Source: Microdochium bolleyi (lineage: Eukaryota; Ascomycota; Sordariomycetes; Xylariales; Microdochiaceae). Taken from it: 64,000 nucleotides of DNA. This document shows positions 46,112-57,556 of this stretch, one piece after another. Every line of letters begins with the position of its first letter. Position 1 is the first letter of the stretch. A program made the translations under genes and the position numbers. Under the pieces are notes generated by a model. It did not search any database. It had not been told where the DNA came from and worked only from the letters and a program-made list of their open reading frames with translations. The stretch is taken from positions 1,121,524-1,185,523 of the forward strand of contig KQ964245.1 in NCBI GenBank assembly GCA_001566295.1. The letters are read 5' to 3'.

Positions 46112-47188
46112 ACATGGTTACATGAAGTTTAACTGGCAGATCAACGGACGGCGCCAGAAGCCTCTCTCCGATTGGTGATGCAGCAACATCAGGGCACTTG
46201 TCTGGTAGTCCTTGCCGTCCACGGGTGTGCTTACGGCTTTTTGTCCTCCCCACACGAGCTGGGACTAACACCAACACCACACATACTCTCTCTCTCTCTT
46301 TCGTATAGATCTATATATCATTTCTTGATACCCAACACCGCACAGCACAACACACAAGAGCGCACCGATACAATATAGCAGATATTAGCAAAATATTAAT
46401 TTTCACATACATACTCAGCGGTGACTCGAGACTAGATGACGAGTATGTCTTTTGCCATGTGCTGGCCGAGCCGTGGCAGCAGATTCGCGTCCTCGTGTTG
46501 CACTCGAACAGTTGAGCGGTCAGGACCGCGCGGGATTTGTGATAAGCCCCCAGCCTGCGTGCCTACGGTAGACATGTGTCCTGCATGATACAGGCACTTG
46601 AACTCTATGTCAAGGCCTCCACCAACGCGACTGCGACCAGCCGTGTTGTTGCGCAGCTTTAGAGTTATCGTTCCTGGCCAACGGACGGAGTCATGTCGGT
46701 GGAGAGAGCCCATTGGCGAATCAACACGGCTGGCTGGAGCACATCTATCTGGTGCGGGAGACGTAAGCTGTTGCCAGCCAGAGGGGGGTTGCCTCCGAGC
46801 TAGGCTAGTTACCCCTCCCCGTGCCTCCCGCGCGCTACCCCGAAAAGCCAAGCCTGTGCCAAGTTTCTGGCAGCTGCATGCCCCAGGGTGGTGCTACCTC
46901 GAATCATCGTGATCGTCATACGAGGGGTCATGCAGCTAGGGTGGACGAGATGCATCAGCGAAGCACCCGCGGACTGCACATGGACGTGGACGAGCTTGAG
47001 TGGGCCTGAGCAGCCTACCTTGATGTCACGTACTGTACGGTGTTCAATGACGAGTCTCCTGGAGAGCACGGCCCGAGGGCCAGCCCTCCCGCTGTGGCTG
47101 ACGACGCGTCTGCACAAATAAGCTCCCCAAGAGTGGATGTGATGGACAAGTGAGAGTTGTGAGCTGCCAAGATGTTGGCGCTATGCGG
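46112..47188. other. Intergenic region TBC gene to GAD
   Basis: Includes a short (CT)n and TATATA tract near 46283-46320. An open minus-strand frame within it is listed separately. Confidence 0.5.
46432..46851 (-). CDS. Uncertain 139-aa ORF
   Basis: The frame ends in a protein-like stretch (HEDANLLPRLGQHMAKDI) and lacks stops for 139 codons, but codon use is mixed, no domain is recognisable and no promoter or splice partner was found. It may be a last exon or a chance frame. Confidence 0.22.
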   Translation of the reverse strand: MAFRGSAREARGGVTSLARRQPPSGWQQLTSPAPDRCAPASRVDSPMGSLHRHDSVRWPGTITLKLRNNTAGRSRVGGGLDIEFKCLYHAGHMSTVGTQAGGLSQIPRGPDRSTVRVQHEDANLLPRLGQHMAKDILVI

Positions 47189-47194
47189 TATAAA
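47189..47194 (+). promoter_or_regulatory. TATA box of the glutamate decarboxylase gene
   Basis: TATAAA lies 209 bases before the GAD start codon. A pyrimidine-rich leader lies between them. Confidence 0.55.
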
Positions 47195-47397
47195 GGGACC
47201 CTGAGGTAGCTGTGTGGTTGATTGAGCGTCCCCAACCTCGTCTGCTGTCTTTTCTCTCGAACAGCTCGAGCGAGATCAATCACAATTGCACCTCCTGATC
47301 CAGCCTTCTCCGCATCACTTGTCACAGCATCGCGCCTTCCTTGCCAATCCTAACCCCACCTTCTTCAACGGACACAACAGCCTTCAAGCGAACAGAC

Positions 47398-49150
47398 ATG
47401 GTCCACCTCACGACCGTTCCTGCTGCTGAAGCAGAGTCAGATCCCGCTGCTAAGGGTCTTCGACGCAATGCCACGCTCTACCTCAACGACGAAGATGACT
47501 CGTACACGACCAGCGTCTACGGCTCTCGCTTTGCTGGCAGAGATCTGCCCACCACGGAGATGCCGGATGATGAGATGCCTAAGGAGGTGGCCTACCGTAT
47601 GATCAAGGACGAGCTCAGTCTCGATGGCAACCCCATCCTCAAGTATGCAATGCCTCCCAACCGAGCACGATCTGATCCCGGCTGGCTGACACAGGGTTGA
47701 CCTGAGCAGCTTGGCTTCGTTTGTCACCACATACATGGTAAGCTCAATCAAGTATATGAGGGGTACACAAACCTCCCTGCGAGAGCAGCAGCTGACTTGG
47801 CCAACTTGATGCAGGAAGAGGAAGCCGAGAAGCTCATGACCGAAGCATTCCCGAAAAACTTCATCGACTATGAGGAGTACCCCCAGTCCGCAGAAATCCA
47901 GAACCGCTGTGTCTCGATGATTGCCAACCTCTTCCACGCTCCCAAGAGTGACGGCGAGAGTGATGGTGCTATCGGGACTTCCACCGTCGGAAGTTCCGAG
48001 GCCATTATGCTGGCTGTCCTCGCCCTGAAGCGACGTTGGAAAAACAAGAGAAAGGCCGAGGGCAAGTCTACCGAGAACCCCAACCTCATCATGTCGTCCG
48101 CCGTGCAGGTCTGCTGGGAGAAGGCCACCAGATACTTCGAGATTGACGAGAAGCTGGTGTACTGCACGCCGGATCGTTTCGTGATCGACCCGGAGGAGAC
48201 TGTCAACCTTGTCGACGAAAACACAATCGGAATCTGCGCTATTCTCGGCACGACATACACGGGCGAGTACGAGGATATCAAAGCTGTCAATGACCTCTTG
48301 GAAAAGCGTGGGCTTGACTGTCCCATCCACGTCGACGCCGCCAGTGGAGGTTTTGTGGCCCCCTTCGTCGTTCCCAATCTCCAGTGGGATTTCCGCCTCA
48401 AGAACGTCGTCTCGATCAATGTTTCTGGACACAAATACGGTCTGACGTACCCCGGCATCGGTTTTGTCGTGTTCCGTGCCGCCGAATATCTCCCTCAAGA
48501 GCTCGTCTTCAACATCAACTACCTCGGGGCCGACCAGTCCTCTTTCACGCTCAACTTCTCCAAGGGAGCTTCGCAAGTGATCGGCCAGTACTACCAGCTT
48601 ATTCGCCTAGGCCGGAAAGGCTTTCACGCCATCATGTCGAACCTCACAAGGACTGCCGACTATCTATCTGCCTCGCTCGAGGACCAAGGTTTCGTCATCA
48701 TGAGCAAGCGCTCAGGACAAGGTCTCCCGCTGGTCGCTTTCCGCTTGAAGGAGGACCCCGATCGCCACTACGACGAGTTCACCCTCGCTCATCAACTCAG
48801 GACCAGAGGCTTCATCGTGCCGGCCTACACGATGGCACCGCACACGGACGGTCTCAAGATGCTACGAGTTGTCGTCCGCGAGGACTTTACAAAGAGCCGT
48901 TGTGACGCATTGATCCGGGACATCAAGCTGTGTACGGATGTCCTGAACAGCATGGACAAGGAATCGATCAAGCAACAGGAGGCGATGATTAAGAAGCACT
49001 CTGTGGTCAGCGAGAAGGCCACGCACAACCACTCCAAGTACCGGGTAAGTTATGAAAGCGATAACTTCATGAGATATATGCTGACTCCTTTCGTAGCGGG
49101 AGCGGCATTCGTTGCAGGGCAAACACGGCAAGACACACGCTGTCTGCTAA
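47398..49150 (+). CDS. Glutamate decarboxylase
   Basis: A PLP enzyme converting glutamate to GABA and CO2, the entry to the GABA shunt in stress and acid response. Four exons, 47398-47642, 47710-47737, 47815-49044 and 49097-49150, with introns of 67, 77 and 52 bp, give 518 aa, the family length. Exon 2 has only 28 nt and restores the conserved NLASFVTTYM segment. The group II decarboxylase core includes IGTSTVGSSEAIMLA, HVDAASGGFVAPF and the PLP-binding Lys in NVSGHKYGL (about residue 298). The C-terminus ends in GKHGKTHAVC, the usual fungal GAD ending, reached only by splicing the last intron; read-through would give a different tail ending at 49182. Cytosolic. Confidence 0.95.
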
Positions 49151-52012
49151 TTGTCCTCAGAGAAAGGGGGATATGGCTGTGATGAAGGCAAGGTCGAGGA
49201 CTTGCCACGGGCTCGGTTGGGTCTTGTCTTGATCCCATATCACGCTCAAGGGCATAATGCGCATTAACGTCTCATATTCCTAGGTCCAGAACATCATGGC
49301 CAGATGCTCTCCGTGCACCGTGAATCGAATGTCATCGCGTTCGTGAAGCATGATGGCGGGAGCCGCTTCGGGGCTGAGTTAGTCAAGTCTCCAACGCCTC
49401 CCCAGTAGGTGTGGACATGGGCGGTGGTCATAGGACCAACATTTATTATTGTACCAGATCGGCAAAGAAGCTTCAGCCTACGGAGGCTCCACAAGACTAT
49501 TCAAACACGTTCCATCTACCTACCTTGAGCGGGCATGGGTTGCATACCAAGTGATAGTCGAGGGGGTGTTGGGATCTGCATGTGGAACTGAGAGCGCCAT
49601 GTTCCCGCTTACAACCGATGCCTGTTAACAAGTTCAGCCGATGTCTGCATTTTATGGTAAGGCACACTGCTCACTGTGTCTGACGAGCCAATAGGTGGTA
49701 TATGTGTGCGTTGGAGGGCTATTGGTTTAATAGGTGACAGGTACCGCGGGACTAACTTGTTACACACGATCCCAGTGCCTGTGGGCTGGCTAGTCGACAA
49801 ATAGTATCGCGCGTATCAGGCTCTCGACACTAGTGACGACGGCCGAGACCCGCGAGATCGGCATGCGGCCGTGCGGGCGATCCTTCCGGAAATAGATTCT
49901 TGGAGGTGAGGTTTTCGTCCTCCTTATGAAAACAGCTGACCTCATGGACAGTGAGTGCTGTGGACAGGCTGAACATTGTATGGATTTTGTCGACAGTCCT
50001 GAGAAGTATGCAATACGCCGTCATGACCCATCAGTGTAACGACCTCGGAGTGCGCAGCCCATCCGGCCGAATTCGATGCACCCGACTTGCTCCCGAGCTG
50101 ACTTTTTCAAATCGAGCAAAACCTTTTTGTACCTTTGCTGTTACAGATAGACGCAACTCTTGTCTCTGTGCTTCCTTCCTCGCGAGTTGCCTCTTTTCAC
50201 TGGTCTGAGGAAGTCCAAGCCCTAGACGCAGTGCATAAGAGCCTTATCTATTCTTAACCCGTGCCCCGGCGCCGAGATCAACACTAGGTATACAAGAGCC
50301 TCGTGCAGCAGGCCATCCCGCGGGCGGGTGTGTGTGCGTGTGCATGTGTATACGCACGATGACGAGGTGCGCCACAATGATGTACCTAGCGCTGAGGCCC
50401 TGGTGGCCTCAGTAGTCAGCACTGCGGTGTAATTGTAGTTTTTTCCATGAGGCTAGTCGATCGCTGCCGGTGCTTTTCTTTTTCCTTGTTTCTCCTGATC
50501 CTGCGGGAAGCCTTTGTCAGAACTGCAGAAACTGTTTTTTTGCGCTAGGGCTGAGAGAGAAGACAAGAAGTGTCGAAGTTGTCTAAGTTTAGCACTCCCC
50601 ACTAACGGGCACCATTGCTCGTCTGTGCCCGCGGATGTTGCCGAGTCCTATAAGCAACGAAGTACCGAGTATGAGTAACGATTACTGATTTCACGGAGGG
50701 AACCAAGAGAGTCTAGAGGCAGGACATCCCTGCTTGACTCCTAATCCTTTCACTAAGCCTCTAGGACTTTTCCGGAATGCAAGCGAGCCTTTCTCCCTCC
50801 GTCCCTCCCTCCCCTCCTTCGCCCGCATGGAGAATTGCACTCGGTCATCATATGCCGGGGCCAAAGGATTTGGCTATGCAAGGTTCTTGCAGATCCCCGG
50901 GACCAAGGAGATGCCGGGGAGAGCCTGCCGTGGGAAATAGCCGGTCAGGACGGGTGCTGCAGCGCATGATGCTTGTCTGCCACCACCACAGTGGTGGGTG
51001 GGGGAGGGGGGCTGTGTTCAGCCTCACGAGGCTGTTTGAGCTATGCATACTTCTGGCGTCGACAGCTGATGTTTGAGCATGAACGGCATGTCACCGCGCA
51101 TGAGATGGTACTATATCGTGCCAGGGGCCACTTGGACGCAAACAATTGATCAAAAGGTCAATCGAGCGTCTCTTTAAGGGCCATGGAGCCGACGACGAGT
51201 AAACAACCGGTGCATCTCCACGGCGGCCCCCGAAAGCGCAAGATGCACCCCCCAAGATAATAGGGTTGATCAGTCAGCGGCCTCTGGCCCCGTTCGTAGC
51301 GTAGTTAGGGATCACAATCCTTCGAGGCCCGCTGGCATGATCTACAAGGCCGTCGGTCAATTACAACCTGTGGGGACTGGCTGACAGGCCCGTGTCGTCA
51401 CCCGCCGTCAGTCCAGGGGTCCAGGGGTTATACCGCCGGCTTGGCCCGCTGTATAAGCCTTCCTTTCTAGGCGAATGGGAGGCGGAGAACAGGAGCAGTC
51501 TGTCGCCCGAAAAGGTAAAGGTCTAATGTACCCTGGAGCTTCGGCTGTAAGCCTCGCCTTTGGCCGGGGGCATCCTGACGTGGAGCACTCCCGCTACGCT
51601 TCACGGAGGATGCTCAACCTAGGCACGCTTATTGAGAACCCTGCGGGGGCCGATCGACGACCGAGCATGCTTGTTCCTTGCTTCATTCCTTCCGTGCTGC
51701 TCCTCGCACTTCCACGAAAGCACAGTGGAGCCCGGGTTTGTTGCGTGCCCCGGGTGGTTGTTCTTGGCCTGGAGAAGTGCAGCACCTGGACCCGGTCGAC
51801 CCTCAGACAAGGCAAGATGCTCGACTGCTATGACCACTCTCCACCACCAAGCCTCATGAAGCCGGGTCCGTCGAGGCATTGCCGACTGTCATCGGTGTCG
51901 TCGTGGGGTCCGGGCGGAGGACTGTCTTTGCCACACGCATTCACCACGTCCGATCACGACCATTGCCGTCACTTCAAGGCTCCTCTGAGAGATCTGCGGC
52001 TATGATCGTGAT
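49151..52012. other. Gene-poor stretch, GAD to NLP gene
   Basis: About 2.9 kb. It contains a GT-rich microsatellite-like tract at about 50327-50350 and several short frames without bias. No gene, RNA or element supported. Confidence 0.5.
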
Positions 52013-52018
52013 TATAAG
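52013..52018 (+). promoter_or_regulatory. TATA-like element before the NLP gene
   Basis: TATAAG lies 212 bases upstream of the chosen ATG, followed by an A/C-rich leader typical of fungal 5'UTRs. Weak match; another GTATAAG lies near 51450. Confidence 0.35.
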
Positions 52019-52229
52019 ATCCCAAGAATAGAAACAGCAAGGATATTCTTCGAGTACAAAAGGACACGGCGTGTCGTCTCGAATGAACAGTATCCTCCTC
52101 TCAGCATCATCGCACCAACAAGACAGCAGCCTACAACACAAGCCAAACCCACCAGTACTCCCCAAGCACCACAACTCGTCTTCTTCACCCCGTCTTTTCC
52201 ACCACAACCACCAACAACAAGCCCTCAAA

Positions 52230-53066
52230 ATGGTCCGCCAAAACATGAGCCTCGCCGCCGCCGGCCTCGCCATCCTGCTCGGCTCCGCCACGACGTTCGC
52301 CTCCCCCGTGGCCATCCCCGAGACGCCCATGAACCTGTACCGCTCCATCATGATGGACAAGCGCGACCCTCCGCGAGCGCTCGGCGCCTCCGCCACCGAC
52401 GACGAGCTCAAGTTCCAGCCGTCGCTCGACTTTGACACGGACGGGTGCTACAACACGCCCGCGATCGACAGCGCCGGCAACGTCGCGGAAGGGCTCGACC
52501 ACAACTACACGGGCGGCTCCTCCGGGTGCCGCGACGAGAGCGACCTCGACAACAACCAGGTCTACGTGCGCACGCGCTGCAACAACGGCTGGTGCGCGCA
52601 CGTCTACGACTACTACTTTGAGAAGGACGTCGCGGTCCAGCACGTCATCGACGCCGGCGGCCACCGTCACGACTGGGAGCACATCATCGTCTTCACGCAA
52701 GGGGGCAGCGCGCGCATCGTGGCGGCGTCCAAGCACGGCGACTACGACACCAAGAACGCCGACGACTCCAAGGTCCGCTGGGACGGCACCCACCCCAAGA
52801 TCGTGTACCACAAGGACGGCGGCACGACGCACTGCTTCCGCTTCGCCGGTTCGGGCGACGACAGGATCGAGAACCACAAGGGCGTCTGGTTCCGCGGCGC
52901 GCTGATCAATTGGGACGGCCTCGAGCGGGCCGGCGTCCGCCAGAAGCTCGTCGACCACGACTTCGGCTCCGCCTCGCTTGCCATCAAGGACGCCAGCATC
53001 AAGAAGCAGATCGACTACGCCCGCAACGGCGGCGCGCCGGGCTTCGACAGCGGCGTCGACGCTTAG
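52230..53066 (+). CDS. Nep1-like (NPP1) secreted protein
   Basis: Member of the necrosis- and ethylene-inducing protein-like (NLP) family: secreted proteins of plant-associated microbes, some cytolytic to dicot membranes by binding their sphingolipids, others not toxic. A single intron-free exon gives 278 aa from the ATG at 52230. The frame is open further up, but that part is Gln/His/Ser-rich leader. A signal peptide lies at about residues 1-25 with an Ala-rich hydrophobic core. The hallmark heptapeptide GHRHDWE is intact. Extra cysteines in the TRCNNGWCA block suggest the type 2 class (four or more Cys, calcium-binding region). The very strong C-ending codon bias suggests high expression when induced. 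Whether it is cytolytic cannot be told from sequence alone. Confidence 0.93.
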   Translation: MVRQNMSLAAAGLAILLGSATTFASPVAIPETPMNLYRSIMMDKRDPPRALGASATDDELKFQPSLDFDTDGCYNTPAIDSAGNVAEGLDHNYTGGSSGCRDESDLDNNQVYVRTRCNNGWCAHVYDYYFEKDVAVQHVIDAGGHRHDWEHIIVFTQGGSARIVAASKHGDYDTKNADDSKVRWDGTHPKIVYHKDGGTTHCFRFAGSGDDRIENHKGVWFRGALINWDGLERAGVRQKLVDHDFGSASLAIKDASIKKQIDYARNGGAPGFDSGVDA

Positions 53067-54031
53067 GATGGGCGGCAAGGGACTTATATCGCTCTCTAAT
53101 AGGGGAGACCTTGACTTTTGATTGCGAACTGTACATACATTTCCCAAGCCTGGCTACTTCTTTCTGTCTTTAGACTTTGTACACTTACGGTCACTTCAAA
53201 CCTCCATTGCTCACCTGGCCTCCCTGTCTGCTGTTCAATTCTTGTGATCGCAAAAGTTGCCCGTGGCTCTGAGTGTTGAGTAGCTGTGGCAAGCGACAAG
53301 ACGAGTGTGCATACTTTGGTTACCTCGGGTACACTCGACGGTGCAAGCACATCGTGACCTGCACACCCACTTCCCACAAACGGTCTTTCGCCCTTGATTT
53401 GTGGACAGTTGAGCTGACGAACAGTGTTGATGTAATACACTCAGAGAAAGGTTCTGACTCTGTCGCGGTCTGACGAGGAACATGCACAGGACAGGTTCTG
53501 ATTGTTTGTAAAACTACCATTCAATAATCTAACCGCGCTCGAAGTGATAAGAACCCGTAAAAATGCCTTCTCAGAATGTGCAGATCAAAACATCGTAAGC
53601 GCGGTATTGAAGAAAAGCGAAGTGTGCCGCTGTGGGTATCTAGATGGATGTGCATGCCTGGTAGTCTTCGGGAGAGGGAAACCACATTGAACAAAACGCC
53701 GCCGTCTGAAATGTGCTTGCTGCCATGCGGAAAATGCTCAGTACTTCGCAGAGTGACTCGCTCACCCCGCTGGGTCCATCGTGAAATGATAAAACTACGA
53801 CATGCGAGCCACAGATATGCTGGGCCCAAACTGTATCAAGACAGTCTTTCTCGTCCCCTATGTTATTCTTGTTGTAAGTGGGACTGGATTTCTAGTCATC
53901 CATCAGTTGACACTCGCTGGGACCATCATCGTGGTACACAGAAGAGTCGACTTCTGGCCAGGATGAGAACTCGTCATTCCAGGTACACTGGTGAAGTCCC
54001 GCGAGAGACTGTAATCTGGTTGAAGGCCGCA
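53067..54031. other. Convergent intergenic region, NLP / Zn2Cys6 gene
   Basis: About 1 kb, AT-richer than the surrounding genes, with no supported gene. Confidence 0.55.
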
Positions 54032-56461
54032 TCAGATGATATTGGCGATGCTGATCCTCTCCGTGCTTCGGACGCTTTCTGTCGGACGAGAGCTGCTCTC
54101 TTCACTTAGCGGTCTGATGTTTGCGGCTGGAGAATGGCTTACACCAGCTTCGAACTTGAGCGGTGGCAGAGCCTGTGTGGTAAAGGTTGGCCTCGGGCTC
54201 GCAACGGTGGATGCGAGGTCACGTACAGCGACCAGCAGATTGTCCCACCCTCCCCAGTTCTGCCGCTCGTCTACATTGAGACCTGTCCTGTTGTTGTGGT
54301 CTCCAAGCCCACCTCCTACCGGTCGCGCAGGCGCAATATTCTCGTGCTCCGCCCGGTCCCAAATCCAGCCGGACTCAAGCCCACCCTGCAGATCAGCACT
54401 CAGGTACGTGAGGAGCTCTTGATCGTAGAGCAGGGAGTCGGTGACTGGACCGGGTACACCAGCATACGGTGCCGGTTTCGCATATCCGAGTCGATTAGAT
54501 CTGGATCCGAGGGCTTCTGCGTGCCGGCTGGAGAGGACCGAGACGAAGAAAGCGATGTATCGGCCGCACGGTATTGCCACATCCCGACGGCAGTCGATAG
54601 ACTTGAGTGCGAGTATGCAAGTCGAAGCACGGTCATACCATCCCCGAAGCAACAAGAACAACACACACCGGAAGATGTGGGTAGTGAGGAGGCTCGTCGC
54701 GGCGTCCTCAAGTGACTGCGTACGTGCAATGAGAAGTGCGGTATCGGCGGCTATTGCTGAGCAGGCTTCGATGGAGCCGATACGAAGCTCCCGGGGACAT
54801 TCTGGAGCCATGTTGTGGCGATGCAACGATAGCCGTGCGCTTAATAGATAAGCCAGCGGGACGAGCATATACGGCCCGATCTTTGCATCACTGGCCGGGT
54901 CGCACGGTGCCGGAAATTGACGTTGGCAGTGGGCCAGGTGCGAATCAATAGCTGTGAGCTGCGATGGCGAGACTGTCGAAGCTGAGAGCGCACGCCGTAG
55001 CGCCGAAAACGATCGTACAACGTGGATGACCTTGTGAATAGAATGCGTGAGAGGAGTCCCATTCAGAGGGTGGACCGGGCCTTCTGTGTGGAGATGGTGG
55101 TCGTCGTACGGCTCCGGGAGCTGTACGTCGCAATCTGCGTCGTCAATCATGAATGGGCGGCTCATTTCCAAGCCCAGAGAACGGTCCATGATGTAGATCG
55201 CCCACCAGACTCGCCTCCGCATATCGGTCTCTACTCGCGAACTCGTGCTTGCCTCCAGATGGAGATCAAGATCCTGAGCACACCGTACTGCGCTGCCCAG
55301 AGTAGTCCATGCCGCAGATTTGAGGTTCATCTCATTGAGACAGAATGAAGTGAGGAAGAAGACACGTGCATCTTCCAACACAAAGTCGTTGCTCCATGGA
55401 TCCGTCAAGCTTCTCGCCACCTCGAGATATTGGCCCGCCTGGAGGACCCGCTGCGGATGCGGCTCTTCGCAGAAGAGACTTCCAGTTGCCAGTATGGCGA
55501 AGAACATTGCCAGCCAGGAGTTTGGAACCCTGCTTAGGTCCGTGGCATTGTAGAGTTCTTCGACTGTATGCTGCAGAGTCGGCCAATGCAGAATCGGAAG
55601 GACATGGTGGAAGGCACCGTAATAGGCGACCAACAATTTCTCCGTCGAGGCTTTCGGGGGAATCCGTGGTTTGATCGGCTCAAACAGGAAGGCATTTGGC
55701 AATTGTCGATATGGTGCTGGAGGCTTCACGAGGCCCCGGGAGAAGTCGCGAAAGTTGAGCCTAGCTCGTGTTTGATCCGCTGATTGTGCTGGTCGTCGTC
55801 TAATCTTTGGCCGTGTCTCGATGCTGGCAAAGGCGAGAGTACCCGTTTCGACGCCATCCATGTCGATGTCCATGCGTCCATCGCGATCGTGTACGGTCCT
55901 TTTCAAGTGACTGTTCTCTCTCCTAAGCTTGTCTACCTGTTTCTCAAGATCCTGCACCTGTTTAATAGAAGACATGCGCCGGTTCGTCTCTTTCGTAAAC
56001 TGGCACTTGACATTGCGGCTGGAGCACTCGGAGCAGCTCGTAGTCTCGGTGGCGTCACACTTGACCTTTCTTTCCCTGCAGGCATCGCAAGAGGGATCCT
56101 TCCTCCGCTGGCGGTAAGCTCTCTTTTGAGCTTGGACATTGGCCGACAACTGTGCGTTGGAGAGGCTCGGCGTGCCGCTAGCCGACTCGTTGGAAGCCAT
56201 CGATTCTCTGCCAGTAACCGGTGTCGTCCCTCGAGGCTGGTATGGATGGAACACAGACTGGGGGGCTGTGTGAAGACCTAGAGTGCCACTAAGCTGGCTG
56301 GCATGGCCACTGCCAGTCCTGGCACTATTGCCTGACAAGCTTCCCATGAATTGTGAGGATGGCCGTGGCGATGTTGCTGAAGAGACCGATGATGAATCAT
56401 ACGACCGCGTGGAGGCGTTAGGTGAGCGCGTGAAGGATGCGTGTGGTGGTGTTGGCATCAT
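54032..56461 (-). CDS. Zn2Cys6 fungal transcription factor
   Basis: Single exon, 809 aa. Residues 1-120 are Ser/Thr/Gln-rich. The binuclear zinc cluster uses Cys125, 128, 135, 143, 146 and 153 (CX2CX6CX7CX2CX6C) inside CDACRERKVKC...CSECSSRNVKC. Linker and dimerisation coil follow (SSIKQVQDLEKQVDKLRREN). The middle-homology 'fungal_trans' region covers about 270-560, with LLVAYYGAFHHVLPILHWPTL, CLNEMNLKSAAWTTLGSAVR, and the MRRRVWWAIYIMDRSL signature near 410. The C-terminal part is Ser/Gly-rich. It is a nuclear regulator that should bind CGG-containing sites; targets are unknown. It converges on the NLP gene, but nothing in the sequence links them functionally. Confidence 0.93.
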   Translation of the reverse strand: MMPTPPHASFTRSPNASTRSYDSSSVSSATSPRPSSQFMGSLSGNSARTGSGHASQLSGTLGLHTAPQSVFHPYQPRGTTPVTGRESMASNESASGTPSLSNAQLSANVQAQKRAYRQRRKDPSCDACRERKVKCDATETTSCSECSSRNVKCQFTKETNRRMSSIKQVQDLEKQVDKLRRENSHLKRTVHDRDGRMDIDMDGVETGTLAFASIETRPKIRRRPAQSADQTRARLNFRDFSRGLVKPPAPYRQLPNAFLFEPIKPRIPPKASTEKLLVAYYGAFHHVLPILHWPTLQHTVEELYNATDLSRVPNSWLAMFFAILATGSLFCEEPHPQRVLQAGQYLEVARSLTDPWSNDFVLEDARVFFLTSFCLNEMNLKSAAWTTLGSAVRCAQDLDLHLEASTSSRVETDMRRRVWWAIYIMDRSLGLEMSRPFMIDDADCDVQLPEPYDDHHLHTEGPVHPLNGTPLTHSIHKVIHVVRSFSALRRALSASTVSPSQLTAIDSHLAHCQRQFPAPCDPASDAKIGPYMLVPLAYLLSARLSLHRHNMAPECPRELRIGSIEACSAIAADTALLIARTQSLEDAATSLLTTHIFRCVLFLLLRGWYDRASTCILALKSIDCRRDVAIPCGRYIAFFVSVLSSRHAEALGSRSNRLGYAKPAPYAGVPGPVTDSLLYDQELLTYLSADLQGGLESGWIWDRAEHENIAPARPVGGGLGDHNNRTGLNVDERQNWGGWDNLLVAVRDLASTVASPRPTFTTQALPPLKFEAGVSHSPAANIRPLSEESSSRPTESVRSTERISIANII

Positions 56462-57300
56462 GAACGAACTCGCGATGTCGAGATTCTAAGCTCGAACCGT
56501 GGGAGAGCTAGGTCACGTTGAATGTTCCTCCAGCAGCCACACACGTTGGCGCATCTGGTGGACGATTCGACTGGCGTAATACACTGTCTAATTCGGCGCG
56601 TGGTAGTCGGAGCTTGCAGCCGGGCTGGCCTGGCTGTACTCGCAGCGTTACGACGTCTGTCGTCGCATGCACCACCGAAGCGGTCGACGGTGTCTACACA
56701 GCCGCGCACGCCGCACCGGTTTCCCACGACCGTCTGGCGCGACACGTTGCTTACAGTGCCCAAATTCCGGAGTATTGCGAGAGCTCAGGGGAGCGCATGT
56801 GAGGCTGTCCAGTCGATAGGGCGGCTCCTGCTGTCGACTACACAAGACATCGGCAGGTCTCTGTGTCTAAGTCGGGGGTGGCATGTACCAGGGTTCGGAA
56901 GAAGTTGAGGGGAGAGAGAGGACGCGAGAACAAAAAAGTGTCAACGTGAGCTCTAGGCCGAGCTGGTGACGGGCTTGTGAGGTGAGCAAAGAGCCCAGGA
57001 GCAAGAGGCCGACGGAGCAGCCGACAACCGGAGAGATAGAGACTGATTCGGGAGCGAGGGTGAAGGAAGGAAGCCAAGGACGGGGGCCGGGGATGGTGGA
57101 GGGGCATAGGTGGTCAAGGAGACGACGAGGCCCTGAAGATCGGGGACCGCCCGACCAGGACGGGACGAGGGGACCCGGTCTGGACGGAGCAGCAGCGGAT
57201 GGCTGCGAGGAAGGGGTGATCGTGCGAGTCCGCCCGGGCGGCCTAGGCGCAGTCCAGGGCTTGTGCGCGTGCTGCAGGGGAGAGAAGACCTGGAGCCGAA

Positions 57301-57348
57301 GGAGGAGCCTGAGGAGGAGCCCGAGGAGGAGCCTGTGGAGGAGCCTCA
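57301..57348. repeat. Minisatellite of four 12-nt units
   Basis: Four consecutive copies of GGAGGAGCCTGA with one- or two-base changes. In one plus-strand frame they would encode Glu/Pro-rich repeats, but no gene model supports translation. Confidence 0.8.
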
Positions 57349-57548
57349 GGAAGAGGACGCGATGCAAGGAGACGAGCCGGGCGGCATCTCTGCCCACGCA
57401 CGCACGCACCTGTCGCTCGCTGGCTCGTGGTCCGCGTCGGGCCAAGGCAGAGCCGGGACGGCAGGCGCGGCCTTGGGCTGGGGACGGCGCATAACGGGCG
57501 GCATTCTTGCCTCTCGCTTGAAGCTAGCCTCGCTTGCCTGGCTGGCTG

Positions 57549-57556
57549 TATAAAAG
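57549..57556 (+). promoter_or_regulatory. TATA box without an assigned gene
   Basis: TATAAAAG is a perfect core TATA sequence. Downstream are CT-rich tracts and two overlapping plus-strand open frames (ATG at 57681 and 58035) that I could not recognise. Possibly the promoter of an unannotated or non-coding transcript. Confidence 0.3.

Noticed and set aside
47437..48576. 379-codon open frame antisense to GAD
   Set aside because: Same antisense-shadow effect within a strongly biased gene.
49045..49182. Alternative GAD C-terminus by reading through the last intron
   Set aside because: Splicing at GTAAGT/CGTAG restores the conserved GKHGKTHAVC ending, so read-through is unlikely to be the main form.
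52185..53147. 320-codon open frame antisense to the NLP gene
   Set aside because: Val/Ala/Asp/Arg-rich shadow caused by C-ending codons on the plus strand.
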